From assembly GCA_035999765.1 (NCBI GenBank), contig CP108521.1, forward strand, positions 6,758,001-6,822,000: DNA of 64,000 nucleotides. The letters are read 5' to 3'. Below are positions 37,143-44,856 of this stretch, one piece after another. Each line of letters opens with the position of its first letter. Position 1 is the first letter of the stretch. The position numbers were made by a program, and so were the translations under genes. The DNA comes from Streptomyces sp. NBC_01231 (GTDB lineage Bacteria; Actinomycetota; Actinomycetes; Streptomycetales; Streptomycetaceae). The notes beneath the pieces are model-generated. The model was not told the DNA's origin, did no database searches, and saw only the letters and a program-made list of their open reading frames with translations.

Positions 37143-38120
37143 GTGGCCATGACCAACGGGCCGGTGCGCGGACCCTTCCCGGTGACCCGCCCGCGCGACA
37201 TCGGGGACCAGGGGCGCCCGGGAGCCGGCGAGTGCGCGGTGGTCCAACTCGGCAATCAACTCCAGCCGCTGCCCAAGGGTGAGCTGCCCACGTCCGGTAT
37301 CGGCTGGTTCCGGCCCAAGGGGCAGTACTGGATCGTGGACCTGAGAGAACTCGGGACGACCCTGGACGTGGAACTCGAGAGCGCGGACAAGGGGCTGCGC
37401 TTCCAGGGCTCGGTCGAGGTGGTCTGGCGCGTCGCCGACGCCCGGCTGGCGGCCGAACAGGCACCCTTCGACGTACCGAAGATCCTCAAGCGGCGTATCG
37501 TGCCGCGCCTGAACAGCGCCGCACGGAACTACGGACTGGACGCCGTGGGGGAGTTCGAGTCCTGGGCCGCCCGCGAGCAGTGGACCGGACACCTCGGCGA
37601 CGGACTGCTGGAGGTTCTGGAGGTCGCCTGCGCCCTGCGGCCCGACGCCGAGGCCACGGACATCACCCGTACCGGCACGCTGAGCAGCATGCAGCGCACC
37701 AACGCGGCCGCGATCCTCAACGAGGGAGAGATCGGCCTGATGGCCGAGGCGCTCAGCAAGGACCCCGAGGCCGCCATGGAGTTCTACCGCGACCTCCGGG
37801 AGGACAAGCGGGTCGCGATGCTCGCCCATCTGGAGATCGTCAAGGCCGTGGCGGGGTCGGATTCCAGCGAGGAACACGAACGGGCCCACGCGGTCAACGA
37901 GTTGCTCGCGCAGATCCAGAACACCCTGCCCAGCTCGGCGACCCAGCTGCCGCCCGCGGCCTCGGCGAACGTACCCCGCCAGCTCGGCGAGGGCCGGTCC
38001 CGCCGCCGGGACCGGCGGGCCGGCCGCCAGGACGGCATCGCGTACGAGGACGTCCGCGACCACCGGCCGGGCTCCGACAAGGGCGACGACGCCGGACAGC
38101 CACGCCATGAAGACGACTGA
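37143..38120 (+). CDS. SPFH/band-7-like protein
   Basis: 325 aa from GTG 37143 with AGGAG upstream (ATG 37149 is an alternative). Residues about 30-170 resemble an SPFH domain: a beta-rich part ending GLRFQGSVEVVWRVADA, then DVPKILKRRIVPRLNSAARNYGL. A helical stretch (about 175-260) follows, as in flotillin-like proteins, then a basic disordered tail. No TM is seen, so membrane contact would be peripheral. It is the fourth gene of the cluster and may organise the two membrane proteins. Fold call is tentative. Confidence 0.55.
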   Translation: MAMTNGPVRGPFPVTRPRDIGDQGRPGAGECAVVQLGNQLQPLPKGELPTSGIGWFRPKGQYWIVDLRELGTTLDVELESADKGLRFQGSVEVVWRVADARLAAEQAPFDVPKILKRRIVPRLNSAARNYGLDAVGEFESWAAREQWTGHLGDGLLEVLEVACALRPDAEATDITRTGTLSSMQRTNAAAILNEGEIGLMAEALSKDPEAAMEFYRDLREDKRVAMLAHLEIVKAVAGSDSSEEHERAHAVNELLAQIQNTLPSSATQLPPAASANVPRQLGEGRSRRRDRRAGRQDGIAYEDVRDHRPGSDKGDDAGQPRHEDD

Positions 38121-38135
38121 CGGGGCCCGCCTGCG

Positions 38136-38720
38136 ATGATCGAGACCTTCGACCTTCTCGTGGACGTGTGGACCGAGGCCTTCTCCTGGTTCGTCTATCC
38201 GATACGCGTCCCCCTGCTGATCCTCGCCGCGATCGTGGTGCTGTGGCTCGTCCTGCGCCATGTCGTACCGCGTGCGGGCGGGACCGCCGAGTGGACGGGG
38301 ACGAAGCTGTCCGCGCTCGTCGCGACGGTGCTCCTCGCCCCCGAGTACGCGTGCACCCTGCTGTTCCTCCGCCAGGGCCGGGGTATTCCGCTGGTGCTGC
38401 GGATCTACGGCCAGTGGGCGGAGAACGTCTCCGACTGGACGAAGACCGCGGGCCGGAGCCTGGGCGGGGGTATGCGGGCCTGCACTCGGGTCTCCTTCAA
38501 GGCGGTCACCGCCGTGATGGTCGTCTACCTCGTCGGCTACAACGTGCACGCGATCGGCAGTGCCGAGCGACCGGCCTCCCAGGACGCCCCGGTGATCGTC
38601 TGGTGGGACTCCTTCCAGGGATGGATGGACGCCCCCGAGCATCCGCTGCTGGAGGAAGGGGGAACCCCGTCCGCGCGCCCCGCCGGCGCCCCGCAGCCGC
38701 TGACCGTTCTGTCTGCCTGA
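38136..38720 (+). CDS. Three-TM membrane protein of the accessory cluster
   Basis: 194 aa from ATG 38136, 15 bases after the SPFH-like gene. TM segments lie at about residues 22-43, 55-76 and 119-139; the C-terminal 45 residues are outside or disordered and Pro-rich. No family is recognised. Its stop codon lies inside a 9-bp tandem repeat, and the gene ends the cluster. Confidence 0.7.
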   Translation: MIETFDLLVDVWTEAFSWFVYPIRVPLLILAAIVVLWLVLRHVVPRAGGTAEWTGTKLSALVATVLLAPEYACTLLFLRQGRGIPLVLRIYGQWAENVSDWTKTAGRSLGGGMRACTRVSFKAVTAVMVVYLVGYNVHAIGSAERPASQDAPVIVWWDSFQGWMDAPEHPLLEEGGTPSARPAGAPQPLTVLSA

Positions 38721-38751
38721 CCCGCCTGACCCGCCTGACCCGCCTGACCCG
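38716..38751 (+). repeat. 9-bp tandem repeat, four copies
   Basis: CCTGACCCG is repeated four times exactly. The TGA of the preceding gene is in the first copy, and each copy offers a TGA in the same frame, so length changes would leave the protein end unchanged. Confidence 0.85.
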
Positions 38752-38759
38752 CCCGTCCG

Positions 38760-39521
38760 CTACGGCCGCCCCGTGATCACCGCGGCCACGGTGGTTCCCG
38801 GCACGAAGCGACCCTCCTGCGCCTGAGTGACAAGCCCGTACAGCAACTTGGCGACATAGAGCCGCTCGACCGGCAGGCCGTGGCGGCTCTCGAAGTCGTC
38901 GGCGAAGTCGTCGAGTTCGGGGGCGGTGCGGGCGTAGCCGCCGAAGTGGAATCGTTCGTCGAGGCGCCAGCTGCCGCGAGGGCCGCCGAAAGCCCGGTGC
39001 TGCAGGGCCTGTATGTCGCCGCTGAGGAAGCCCCCCTTGAGGACGGGGACGCCCAGCACGCGCCGACCGGGGCCGAGTCCGGCCGCCAGCCCCGCGAGCG
39101 TGCCGCCGGTGCCACAGGCGATCCCGACGACATCGGTGTGACCGCGCAGCTCCTCGCCCAGTGCCCGGCATCCCCGTACCGCGAGGGCGTTGCTGCCGCC
39201 CTCGGGCACGACGTACGCGTCCTCGGCGTCCACCGCGCGCAGCACGGCCGCCAGGGTCCTCGGCTCGGTCTTGCGACGATAAGTCGACCTGTCGACGAAG
39301 TGCAGTCGCATGCCGTCGGCCGCGCAGCGGGCCAGCGACTCGTTGAGCGGTCGGTCGGCGAGTTCCTGCCCGCGCACCACGCCGACGGTGGACAGACCGA
39401 GGAGGCGGCCCGCGGCGGCCGTGGCGCGAAGGTGGTTGGAGTAGGCGCCGCCGAAGGTGACGACGGTACGGCCGGCCGCCGCGGTGAGGTTCGGCGCGAG
39501 CTTGCGCCACTTGTTGCCGAT
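38760..39521 (-). pseudogene. PLP-dependent ACC-deaminase/D-cysteine-desulfhydrase-type gene, 3' part (split by integration)
   Basis: Reading leftward from the att core, ATCGGCAACAAGTGGCGCAAG gives I-G-N-K-W-R-K followed by LAPNLTAAAGRTVVTFGG, AYSNHLRATA and, later, GIACGTGGTLAGLAAGL (phosphate loop). This is the body of a type II PLP enzyme of the ACC deaminase/D-Cys desulfhydrase family; the Lys of GNKxRK is the predicted Schiff-base residue. The first 43 codons are at 43929-43801, beyond the inserted element. Together they make an intact 295-codon frame. As it stands, this part lacks its start and is presumably silent. Confidence 0.9.
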
Positions 39522-39549
39522 CGAGAACAGACCGACTGGTGTAGGTGGG
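39518..39549. other. attL of the integrated element
   Basis: The 4-bp core CGAT (39518-39521) joins host sequence on its left to element sequence on its right. The element arm ACTGGTGTAGGTGGG at 39535-39549 is the exact reverse complement of the arm at attR. Rejoining host flanks across CGAT restores the gene's reading frame, which fixes the junction. Confidence 0.88.
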
Positions 39550-39611
39550 CACTGACCTGGTCTTTATTGGTTGGACAGCCCCCTACACCTTCACTGAAGG
39601 TGGTTCTCACT

Positions 39612-41243
39612 ATGGGTGCGATCACAGATACGGCCAAGCTGTGCGATCTGTATCTTCGACGCAGCAACTGGCAAGACGACAAGACAACTCTGAAGAAGCA
39701 TGAGCGCGACCTACGGGACCGTGCCGAGCGCGAAGGGCTGACGGTTCGTAAAGTCTGGATCGAGGAGATCTCGGCGTTCAAGGCGGGTCTCGTCCGAGAC
39801 GAGTTCAACAACGCCGTTGCGGCCGTAACGGCTGGCGAAGTGCGACACCTGTTGGTGTGGAAACTCGATCGCCTTAGCCGTCAGGGTATGGGGCAAGTCG
39901 GCAACGTCCTCGATGAGTTTGAGAAAAAGGGCGCTCGCCTCGTCGCGCACATCGACGGCTTGGACAGCAGCGTTCCCCAGCATCGTGGACTGTTCGCATG
40001 GCTGGCAGAGCAGGCGCGCGCCGAGTCGTACAACACGTCGACTCGCACGCGCAGCACCAAAGCCGAAAAGAAGCTCACTGGAGTATGGCCCGGTGGCCAA
40101 CCTCCCTACGGGCTGCGCGTGCGTAAGAAGAAGACTCAGCACAACCCGAGGGAACTCACGGTTGCGCGCCGGATTGCTGATGCCCTACTGGCCAACAATT
40201 CGGCACAAGCGATTGCGGACGAACTGAACGCTGAGGGGCTGAAGACCAGGCGCGGCGGCATGTGGCGGTCGTCCACGATCACGCAACTTGCCCACTCTCC
40301 GGCCTGGGCGGGTCTGATGCCGGTGCACGAGCGGTACGCGGACGACGCGGGTCGGGAACGCTGGCGCCTGACTGAAGAGCCGTTGATGGGGGAGGACGGA
40401 AAGCCGGTCCGCATCGGTGAGGGCGTCGTAACGATCGGTGAACGGGCTCGGATTCTCGCGGGCCTGCGATCCCGTACGTCGGAGTCCTTTAAAACTGGCA
40501 GGCGGGGAAAGCCTGGCGCTAACTCCCTCCTGTCGAGTTTCGCGAAGTGCGGCAGGTGTGGCGGGAACATGACCAAGAGCGGGCAACAGTACCGTTGTTA
40601 TCGGCGAGTCAACCTCGGCAAGGCTGCCTGCCGGGGAATGACCGTGCTCGTGAAGGATCTAGACCGTGCCATATCTGCGGCATTCATGGCGCGCGTGAGG
40701 TCATTCAAGGGCGAACATGAACTCTTCAGGGAATTGGCTACTCGCTGGCTTGCCTACGATGATCCGGAGACAGAGGCGCGGCGAATCGAGTTGATCGCGA
40801 CTGCGGCAGATGCCAAGTCACGGCTAGACAAACTCGATGATGCGTACTACGTGAAAGGGCGCTTCAAGGGGACTGAAGGTGAGCATCGGTATCTGAAAAT
40901 GCGGGAAGCGATCGAGGGGCAGTGGGAATCCGCAAACAGTGAGTTGTCGGAAATCAAGACAGCCGTTGACCTTTCAGTTCTGAGTGATGCTGAACGCCTG
41001 CGTTCCGCATGGCTTGTTGCCGATCAGGAAAAGGCCCGAATGCTGCTCCGGATCGTGATGCACTCCTTCGCTGTCCTCCCTCCGCGCGGTCAAGGCTGTA
41101 AGCGGAACTGGATCAATCTGTTGGCGGACTGCTGCTTCCACTGGGTCGGCGAAAAGCAGCAACCTCTTAAGCGGGACACGGAGCGCGCGAGCGGCCTGGT
41201 CCTGTTCGAAGATGACCAGGAAGCGATGAACCTAGCCGCTTAG
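39612..41243 (+). CDS. int: Large serine integrase (site-specific recombinase)
   Basis: 543 aa from ATG 39612, 90 bases inside attL. The resolvase-type catalytic domain has the nucleophile Ser18 in LYLRRS and the VWKLDRLSRQ Arg cluster (residues 82-91). A recombinase domain follows (AQAIADELNAEGLKTRRGG, WRSSTITQL), then a zinc ribbon CGRCGG...C (about 311-340) and a coiled-coil region (about 390-450). Such enzymes join attP and attB without host factors; excision needs a directionality factor, not identified here. A long-frame extension upstream crosses attL and was rejected. Confidence 0.95.
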   Translation: MGAITDTAKLCDLYLRRSNWQDDKTTLKKHERDLRDRAEREGLTVRKVWIEEISAFKAGLVRDEFNNAVAAVTAGEVRHLLVWKLDRLSRQGMGQVGNVLDEFEKKGARLVAHIDGLDSSVPQHRGLFAWLAEQARAESYNTSTRTRSTKAEKKLTGVWPGGQPPYGLRVRKKKTQHNPRELTVARRIADALLANNSAQAIADELNAEGLKTRRGGMWRSSTITQLAHSPAWAGLMPVHERYADDAGRERWRLTEEPLMGEDGKPVRIGEGVVTIGERARILAGLRSRTSESFKTGRRGKPGANSLLSSFAKCGRCGGNMTKSGQQYRCYRRVNLGKAACRGMTVLVKDLDRAISAAFMARVRSFKGEHELFRELATRWLAYDDPETEARRIELIATAADAKSRLDKLDDAYYVKGRFKGTEGEHRYLKMREAIEGQWESANSELSEIKTAVDLSVLSDAERLRSAWLVADQEKARMLLRIVMHSFAVLPPRGQGCKRNWINLLADCCFHWVGEKQQPLKRDTERASGLVLFEDDQEAMNLAA

Positions 41244-41784
41244 GCCTCAGGCCCCCTGACCTGCACTTTTGGCACGCGGCCGGCCGTAGAGGCTTTGGGC
41301 TGGAGCTGCCATGGGGCGAGTGAACAGGGGGCCTTACGCTTGCCTGCGGATTGGGCAGTCTTTGGAGCTGCCCGCAATAGCCCAATCGGCCCCCTGTTCT
41401 TCGAGGCTCGCCCCATGGTGGCTGCCTAAAGCCTCGTAGGCCGTCCGCCCCCAGCCACGACGTCTTCCCCAAGACAGGTGCCGGATGCCGCGTGAGCAAG
41501 AGTGAGGCTGAGGCGTTGGCGTAACTCTCTCTACGGCTCGGGGCGGGTCCGGTGTCGGGCGGCTGCCGACCGGACGGGACCGGCCGAAGGCCGCACGCCC
41601 GGCCGAGGCGGCAGGACCGCCCGGCGCGCGCGGAGCGCGCGCCCTTGAGCAAGTAAAGAGAAGTTACTCCGATTGCTCTCGGCCCCCTCCTCGATGCTCG
41701 CGCCTGCACTCTCGGCCCCTCGTCGCTGGAGGTCGAGTCGCGTCGCTGGGGGCTGGGCGACCGTACGTCGAGCTTGCTGGGCAG
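41244..41784. other. Non-coding region of the element with long inverted repeat
   Basis: No gene is supported. An imperfect inverted repeat spans about 41281-41442: CGGCCGTAGAGGCTTT pairs with AAAGCCTCGTAGGCCG, CATGGGGCGAG with CTCGCCCCATG, and GAACAGGGGGCC with GGCCCCCTGTTC; an inner GATTGGGC/GCCCAATC closes it. Further right are a CGCGCGC-rich hairpin (about 41622-41643) and GAGCAAGTAA...TTGCTC near 41647-41678. It may be a strong bidirectional terminator or a structured RNA. Confidence 0.7.
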
Positions 41785-42429
41785 CTACCTGACGGGCGGC
41801 CGGTTGAAGCGCGTGAGGGCCCGTCGGGACGTGTCTGCGGTCTCGTACGTCATCGCCCAAGGGCCGCTGTTGACCTTGAACGACTTGTCGAACCCAACCC
41901 ACATGCCTTCCATGCTCCGCCCAGTCATCTCGACCAAGAGCTGTACGGCTCCGTGGTAGACCGCGCCCCTGTAGTACCCCTCTGCCGCTGTGCGCTCGGT
42001 CCACGTGCCAGTGAGCGCCGGGCCGTCCTTGGTGAGCTCCACGAAGATCGGGGAGTCGTTGGAGCCGGGGAGACTCTCTCCATGTAGCCGGTTGCCTACC
42101 TGACGCATGATCACGTAGTGGTGCCGCGTCACCTGGCCCATGCTGGAACTCTCGTAGGTGTACCGGCTATGCCAGACGCCAGAGAGAGAGTCCGTGTCGG
42201 GCTGGTCGGAACTCATCACATGCACGGACATGCCGAGAGCTTGAGCAATCGGGGCTAGCCAATCGCGCGGCGTGCGCTTGCCTGTCTCGTACCGGTAAAT
42301 GTCCTGCCTGCCTAGCTTCTCGGGGTCAACGCCTGCGACGTGACACGCTTCCCTGGCCAATCGCGCCTGAGACCAACCAAGTTGCTCCCGCCGGTCGCGA
42401 ATCCGTTCCCCGATATTCATACCCGCCAT
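41785..42429 (-). CDS. XRE-family regulator of the element
   Basis: 214 aa from ATG 42429 (ATG 42420 possible). The N-terminal HTH reads IRDRREQLGWSQARLAREA and RQDIYRYETGKRTPRDW. The C-terminal part (about 80-205) is beta-rich: SGVWHSRYTYE, LTGTWTERTAAEGYYRGAVYHG, MEGMWVGFDKSFKVNSGPW, a lipocalin-like pattern of unknown ligand often fused to such HTHs in Streptomyces. It is divergent from the three small genes and probably acts as the element's repressor. Confidence 0.85.
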   Translation of the reverse strand: MAGMNIGERIRDRREQLGWSQARLAREACHVAGVDPEKLGRQDIYRYETGKRTPRDWLAPIAQALGMSVHVMSSDQPDTDSLSGVWHSRYTYESSSMGQVTRHHYVIMRQVGNRLHGESLPGSNDSPIFVELTKDGPALTGTWTERTAAEGYYRGAVYHGAVQLLVEMTGRSMEGMWVGFDKSFKVNSGPWAMTYETADTSRRALTRFNRPPVR

Positions 42430-42431
42430 TG

Positions 42432-42451
42432 TGGCCTACACCTGGCCTACA
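42432..42451. promoter_or_regulatory. Direct-repeat operator beside the XRE gene
   Basis: TGGCCTACA occurs at 42432-42440 and again at 42443-42451, an 11-bp period that puts both on one DNA face. It lies 3 bases upstream of the XRE start in the divergent region, the usual place for an autoregulatory site. Confidence 0.5.
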
Positions 42452-42595
42452 TGTGGGCCGACAGTGGGCAGCTAGTTGGGGCTGCGCTCATGTCCGAGGA
42501 TCTAGTTACGGAAGTGCCCACCGCGCGGAGCTGCCCAAAGAGATCTCCTTGTGCGGCCTGGTGGGACTGAAATCGGAGACTACGGAGGAAGCTCA

Positions 42596-42985
42596 ATGCT
42601 GACCGTGGAGGTTCCCGCATGGGGTCGCGTGCTGACGGGTTACAGGACGCAGGCCACCGCTCACCTCCCGAACGGGCATTGCGTCTATCTCGGCGAAGTT
42701 CTGGCCAAAACACCCCGCCTTGCGCTCCGTTGGCTTCGAGGGCGCGCAAGGCATGTGGCTGATCAACTGGATCCGCCGTACGCCCGCCCGCTCCTGGCAT
42801 GGCTTCGTGATGATCGAGAACAGCAATGGGCCCTTGACGGGTTGGCTCGCGGAGAGGCCTACGTCGTCCGAGCGAGCGACGAAGAAGGAACGCTCTATGT
42901 GCTGAGTGCGGAGCCTTCGGCCGTCTCCACTGTTCCTCGCTCGTACGAGCCGGGCCGAGAGATGGCGCACTCATGGGCTGCGTAG
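42596..42985 (+). CDS. Hypothetical protein of the element (129 aa)
   Basis: 129 aa from ATG 42596 with a strong GGAGGA ribosome site. It reads as a compact alpha/beta protein (LTVEVPAWGRVLTGYRTQAT, LAKTPRLALRWLRGRARHV, YVVRASDEEGTLYVLSA). No TM, Cys motif or family is recognised. It is the first rightward gene after the regulator and overlaps the next by 13 bases, so the two are coupled. Confidence 0.65.
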   Translation: MLTVEVPAWGRVLTGYRTQATAHLPNGHCVYLGEVLAKTPRLALRWLRGRARHVADQLDPPYARPLLAWLRDDREQQWALDGLARGEAYVVRASDEEGTLYVLSAEPSAVSTVPRSYEPGREMAHSWAA

Positions 42986-43395
42986 AACAGAGCGTCGCCC
43001 TGCCGGGGTTCTGGTGCGAACGCATGACCTATCGGTCGTTGGCGGCCGACGACATTGTGTCGGTCTCTTGCTTCGCTACGACCAACCCCGCTCAGGCAGT
43101 CCGCAAGATCCGCGTTGCCGTGCGGGCTTTGGTGTCCGCGCTCCCCACGCGCGAGATGGCCAGGGCGTTCGAGTGGACTGATGGAGCGGGCTGCATTGGA
43201 GCGGTAGCGGCCCTGCATCGGGGTGAACCGTGCGGGTTCTCCCTCAGCAGCCATGACGGGTGGGTTGAGTGGACGATTCGTCCGGTCAAGTTCCTGCCTC
43301 TGGCCAACCTCGATCCGTTCTCGGAATACCCCCGCGCGGTGTGGCAAGTGGAGCTGTCGGCTGCGCCTTTGGCGCCCGCTTCTCCGATCCGATAG
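42973..43395 (+). CDS. Hypothetical protein of the element (140 aa)
   Basis: 140 aa from ATG 42973. It contains KIRVAVRALVSALPTREMARAF, a hydrophobic-charged helix, and a Trp-rich part (SSHDGWVEWTIRPVKFLPL). No family is recognised. The internal start overlapping the previous gene and the G/C-poor codon choice fit an element-borne operon. Confidence 0.6.
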   Translation: MGCVEQSVALPGFWCERMTYRSLAADDIVSVSCFATTNPAQAVRKIRVAVRALVSALPTREMARAFEWTDGAGCIGAVAALHRGEPCGFSLSSHDGWVEWTIRPVKFLPLANLDPFSEYPRAVWQVELSAAPLAPASPIR

Positions 43396-43510
43396 CCCCC
43401 GCCCCTGCCGGATGACACAGACGATCTCCGTGGAGTCTCCTCCCACGGTGGTCAAGACTCCGGCGGGGGCGGGTACCAGTCCTCTCTAACTCAGGTCAGG
43501 AAAACACTGG

Positions 43511-43744
43511 ATGTCATCGGCGACTGACGAACCCTCAGCTGATGAGTCGGTCAGAGATCAGTACCAACAAGCCCGTGCGATGGCTTCCGAGTTAGCCGAC
43601 CCGGAGTACACGGCGGAGTTCACATCGGCTGCGGACTGGAAGGAGTACGCCGTTGCCCTCGGGCGCTCTTTCAGGGCCCTAGATGCCCTGCTCACGAAGG
43701 GTGCCACGTTCCCCGAGGAGTGGGTTGCTGGAGGCACGCTGTAA
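43511..43744 (+). CDS. Small acidic helical protein of the element (77 aa)
   Basis: 77 aa from ATG 43511. It is acidic and helical (SVRDQYQQARAMASELADPEYTAEF, WKEYAVALGRSFRALDALLTKG) with no recognised family. It lies 30 bases before the attR arm, a usual place for small accessory or excision-control genes, but nothing in the sequence proves that role. Confidence 0.6.
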   Translation: MSSATDEPSADESVRDQYQQARAMASELADPEYTAEFTSAADWKEYAVALGRSFRALDALLTKGATFPEEWVAGGTL

Positions 43745-43773
43745 CCCCAACTACCCACCTGACCTGCGCTTTT

Positions 43774-43803
43774 CCCACCTACACCAGTGCGCGTATACTC
43801 GAT
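43774..43803. other. attR of the integrated element
   Basis: Arm CCCACCTACACCAGT (43774-43788) is followed by 11 bases and the core CGAT (43800-43803); host gene sequence resumes at once. With attL it gives an attP of two inverted 15-bp arms around CGAT, spaced 11 and 13 bases from it, typical of large serine integrases. Confidence 0.88.
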
Positions 43804-43929
43804 GAGCTCCGGGTGGATGAGGTCGTCGCGCTTGAGGACGAGACGCACGCCGTACCGGGTGAAGCGGTCGTCCTCGATCTCCTGCAACGGGGAGGGGAGC
43901 CGGGGGCGCAGGGAGGCGAGGCTGGTCAC
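43800..43929 (-). pseudogene. PLP-dependent ACC-deaminase/D-cysteine-desulfhydrase-type gene, 5' part (split by integration)
   Basis: From GTG 43929 the frame reads TSLASLRPRLPSPLQEIEDD and on to LVLKRDDLIHPELI, the family's N-terminal strand up to the codon before the GNK motif, where the element begins. The frame then runs into the element and would make a chimeric 123-aa peptide. The 3' part is at 39521-38760. Precise excision would restore the enzyme. Confidence 0.9.
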
Positions 43930-43962
43930 GGATCCATTGTCACCACGGGCCCGCGGCGTCCG

Positions 43963-44553
43963 TCACTTCAGACGGTCCCGGATCCGCTTCCGCATCGACG
44001 CCATGGTGAACCCCCGCGGGTCCACCTTCCCCGGCTGCCACTCCAGGTGGCCGATGACCGAGCGCTCCGTCCAGCCGTGATGCCTGCACACGGCCGCCGC
44101 GGCCTTCTCGATCGCCTCCAGCTGCGCCTTGGGCCAGGGGTCGTCCCCGTCGCCGAGGTTCTCGCACTCGAAGCCGTAGAAGTGCCGGTTGCCGTCGGTG
44201 TTGGTCTCGTTGTCGTGCGGCAGCGCCTTCTCGGCGATCACCGCGCGCAGGACGTCGTCGTCGCCGAGTCCGGCGTGGTTGGCCCGGCCGTAGCCGACGA
44301 GGTGGACCCTGCCGTCCTTGGTGATGACACCGTGGCACAGCGGCCCGGGCAGGTCCGCGTAGCCGTCGCGGCAGAGCTGTACGGTCCGTGTGCTGCCCTT
44401 GGTCACCGTGTGGTGGATCATCACGCCGTTGACCGGGCCCCAGGGACCCTTGTGGTTGCGATTGTGGTGCTTCCAGTCGCCCACCTCGACGACGGTGAGG
44501 CCCTCCGCCCTCAGAGCTGCCAGGAAACTACCCGCGGACATGGGTGAGGCCAT
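43963..44553 (-). CDS. N-acetylmuramoyl-L-alanine amidase (PGRP/Amidase_2)
   Basis: 196 aa from ATG 44553. The zinc site is readable: VMIHHTV (first His), HYGFECEN-type strand (FYGFECENLGDG), and RSVIGHLEWQPGKVDPRGF with the second His and Asp. It cleaves the amide between MurNAc and the stem peptide. No signal peptide is evident, so export or autolysis timing is unclear. It is divergent from the encapsulin gene, with about 300 bases between. Confidence 0.9.
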   Translation of the reverse strand: MASPMSAGSFLAALRAEGLTVVEVGDWKHHNRNHKGPWGPVNGVMIHHTVTKGSTRTVQLCRDGYADLPGPLCHGVITKDGRVHLVGYGRANHAGLGDDDVLRAVIAEKALPHDNETNTDGNRHFYGFECENLGDGDDPWPKAQLEAIEKAAAAVCRHHGWTERSVIGHLEWQPGKVDPRGFTMASMRKRIRDRLK

Positions 44554-44856
44554 GACCGGCTCCTTCGTGCTGCGCGCCGACCGCCCTGCGCGGCCGTCTC
44601 GTACCGCTGCTTGTACCGGAACCCCCACGATCGGCACACCTTCCTCGCGCGGGGTGCGAGCCGATCCGGACAATATCGTCCCGCCGGCCCGTGACCCGTC
44701 CCGATCGGACAGGAATCGCTCATGTGCCCAGTCGACGGTGATCCAACCCCGCTCTTTCGTGTAATAGCACCGGCACGTTCCGTGATGGAAGGCTGATCCG
44801 TGCAGATCGATGCGCGGAGCAGACGCTGCCGCGTATGACCGGGAGGGCAATTCCTT

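Larger units (their letters stand above)
39522..43803 (+). mobile_element. 4.28-kb serine-integrase element
   Basis: Bounded by attL and attR with a CGAT core, the element encodes a large serine integrase, an XRE-type regulator and three small proteins of unknown function. No replication, transfer, capsid or recognisable excision gene is present. Codon usage is visibly less G/C-biased than in the flanks (for example many A/T-ending codons in the integrase), which fits recent transfer. It could be a satellite or a decayed remnant of a larger element. Confidence 0.88.

Noticed and set aside
38880..39611. Upstream extension of the integrase frame to 38880
   Set aside because: It runs antisense through the split PLP gene and across attL; the ATG at 39612 lies inside the element with a ribosome site and the expected N terminus.
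42551..42596. Earlier GTG start for the 129-aa element protein
   Set aside because: GGAGGA is positioned for ATG 42596, and the extra 15 residues have no coding character.
39522..43803. Interpretation of the element as a prophage or an AICE such as pSAM2
   Set aside because: It uses a serine integrase, has no tRNA attachment site, and lacks replication, transfer and structural genes.
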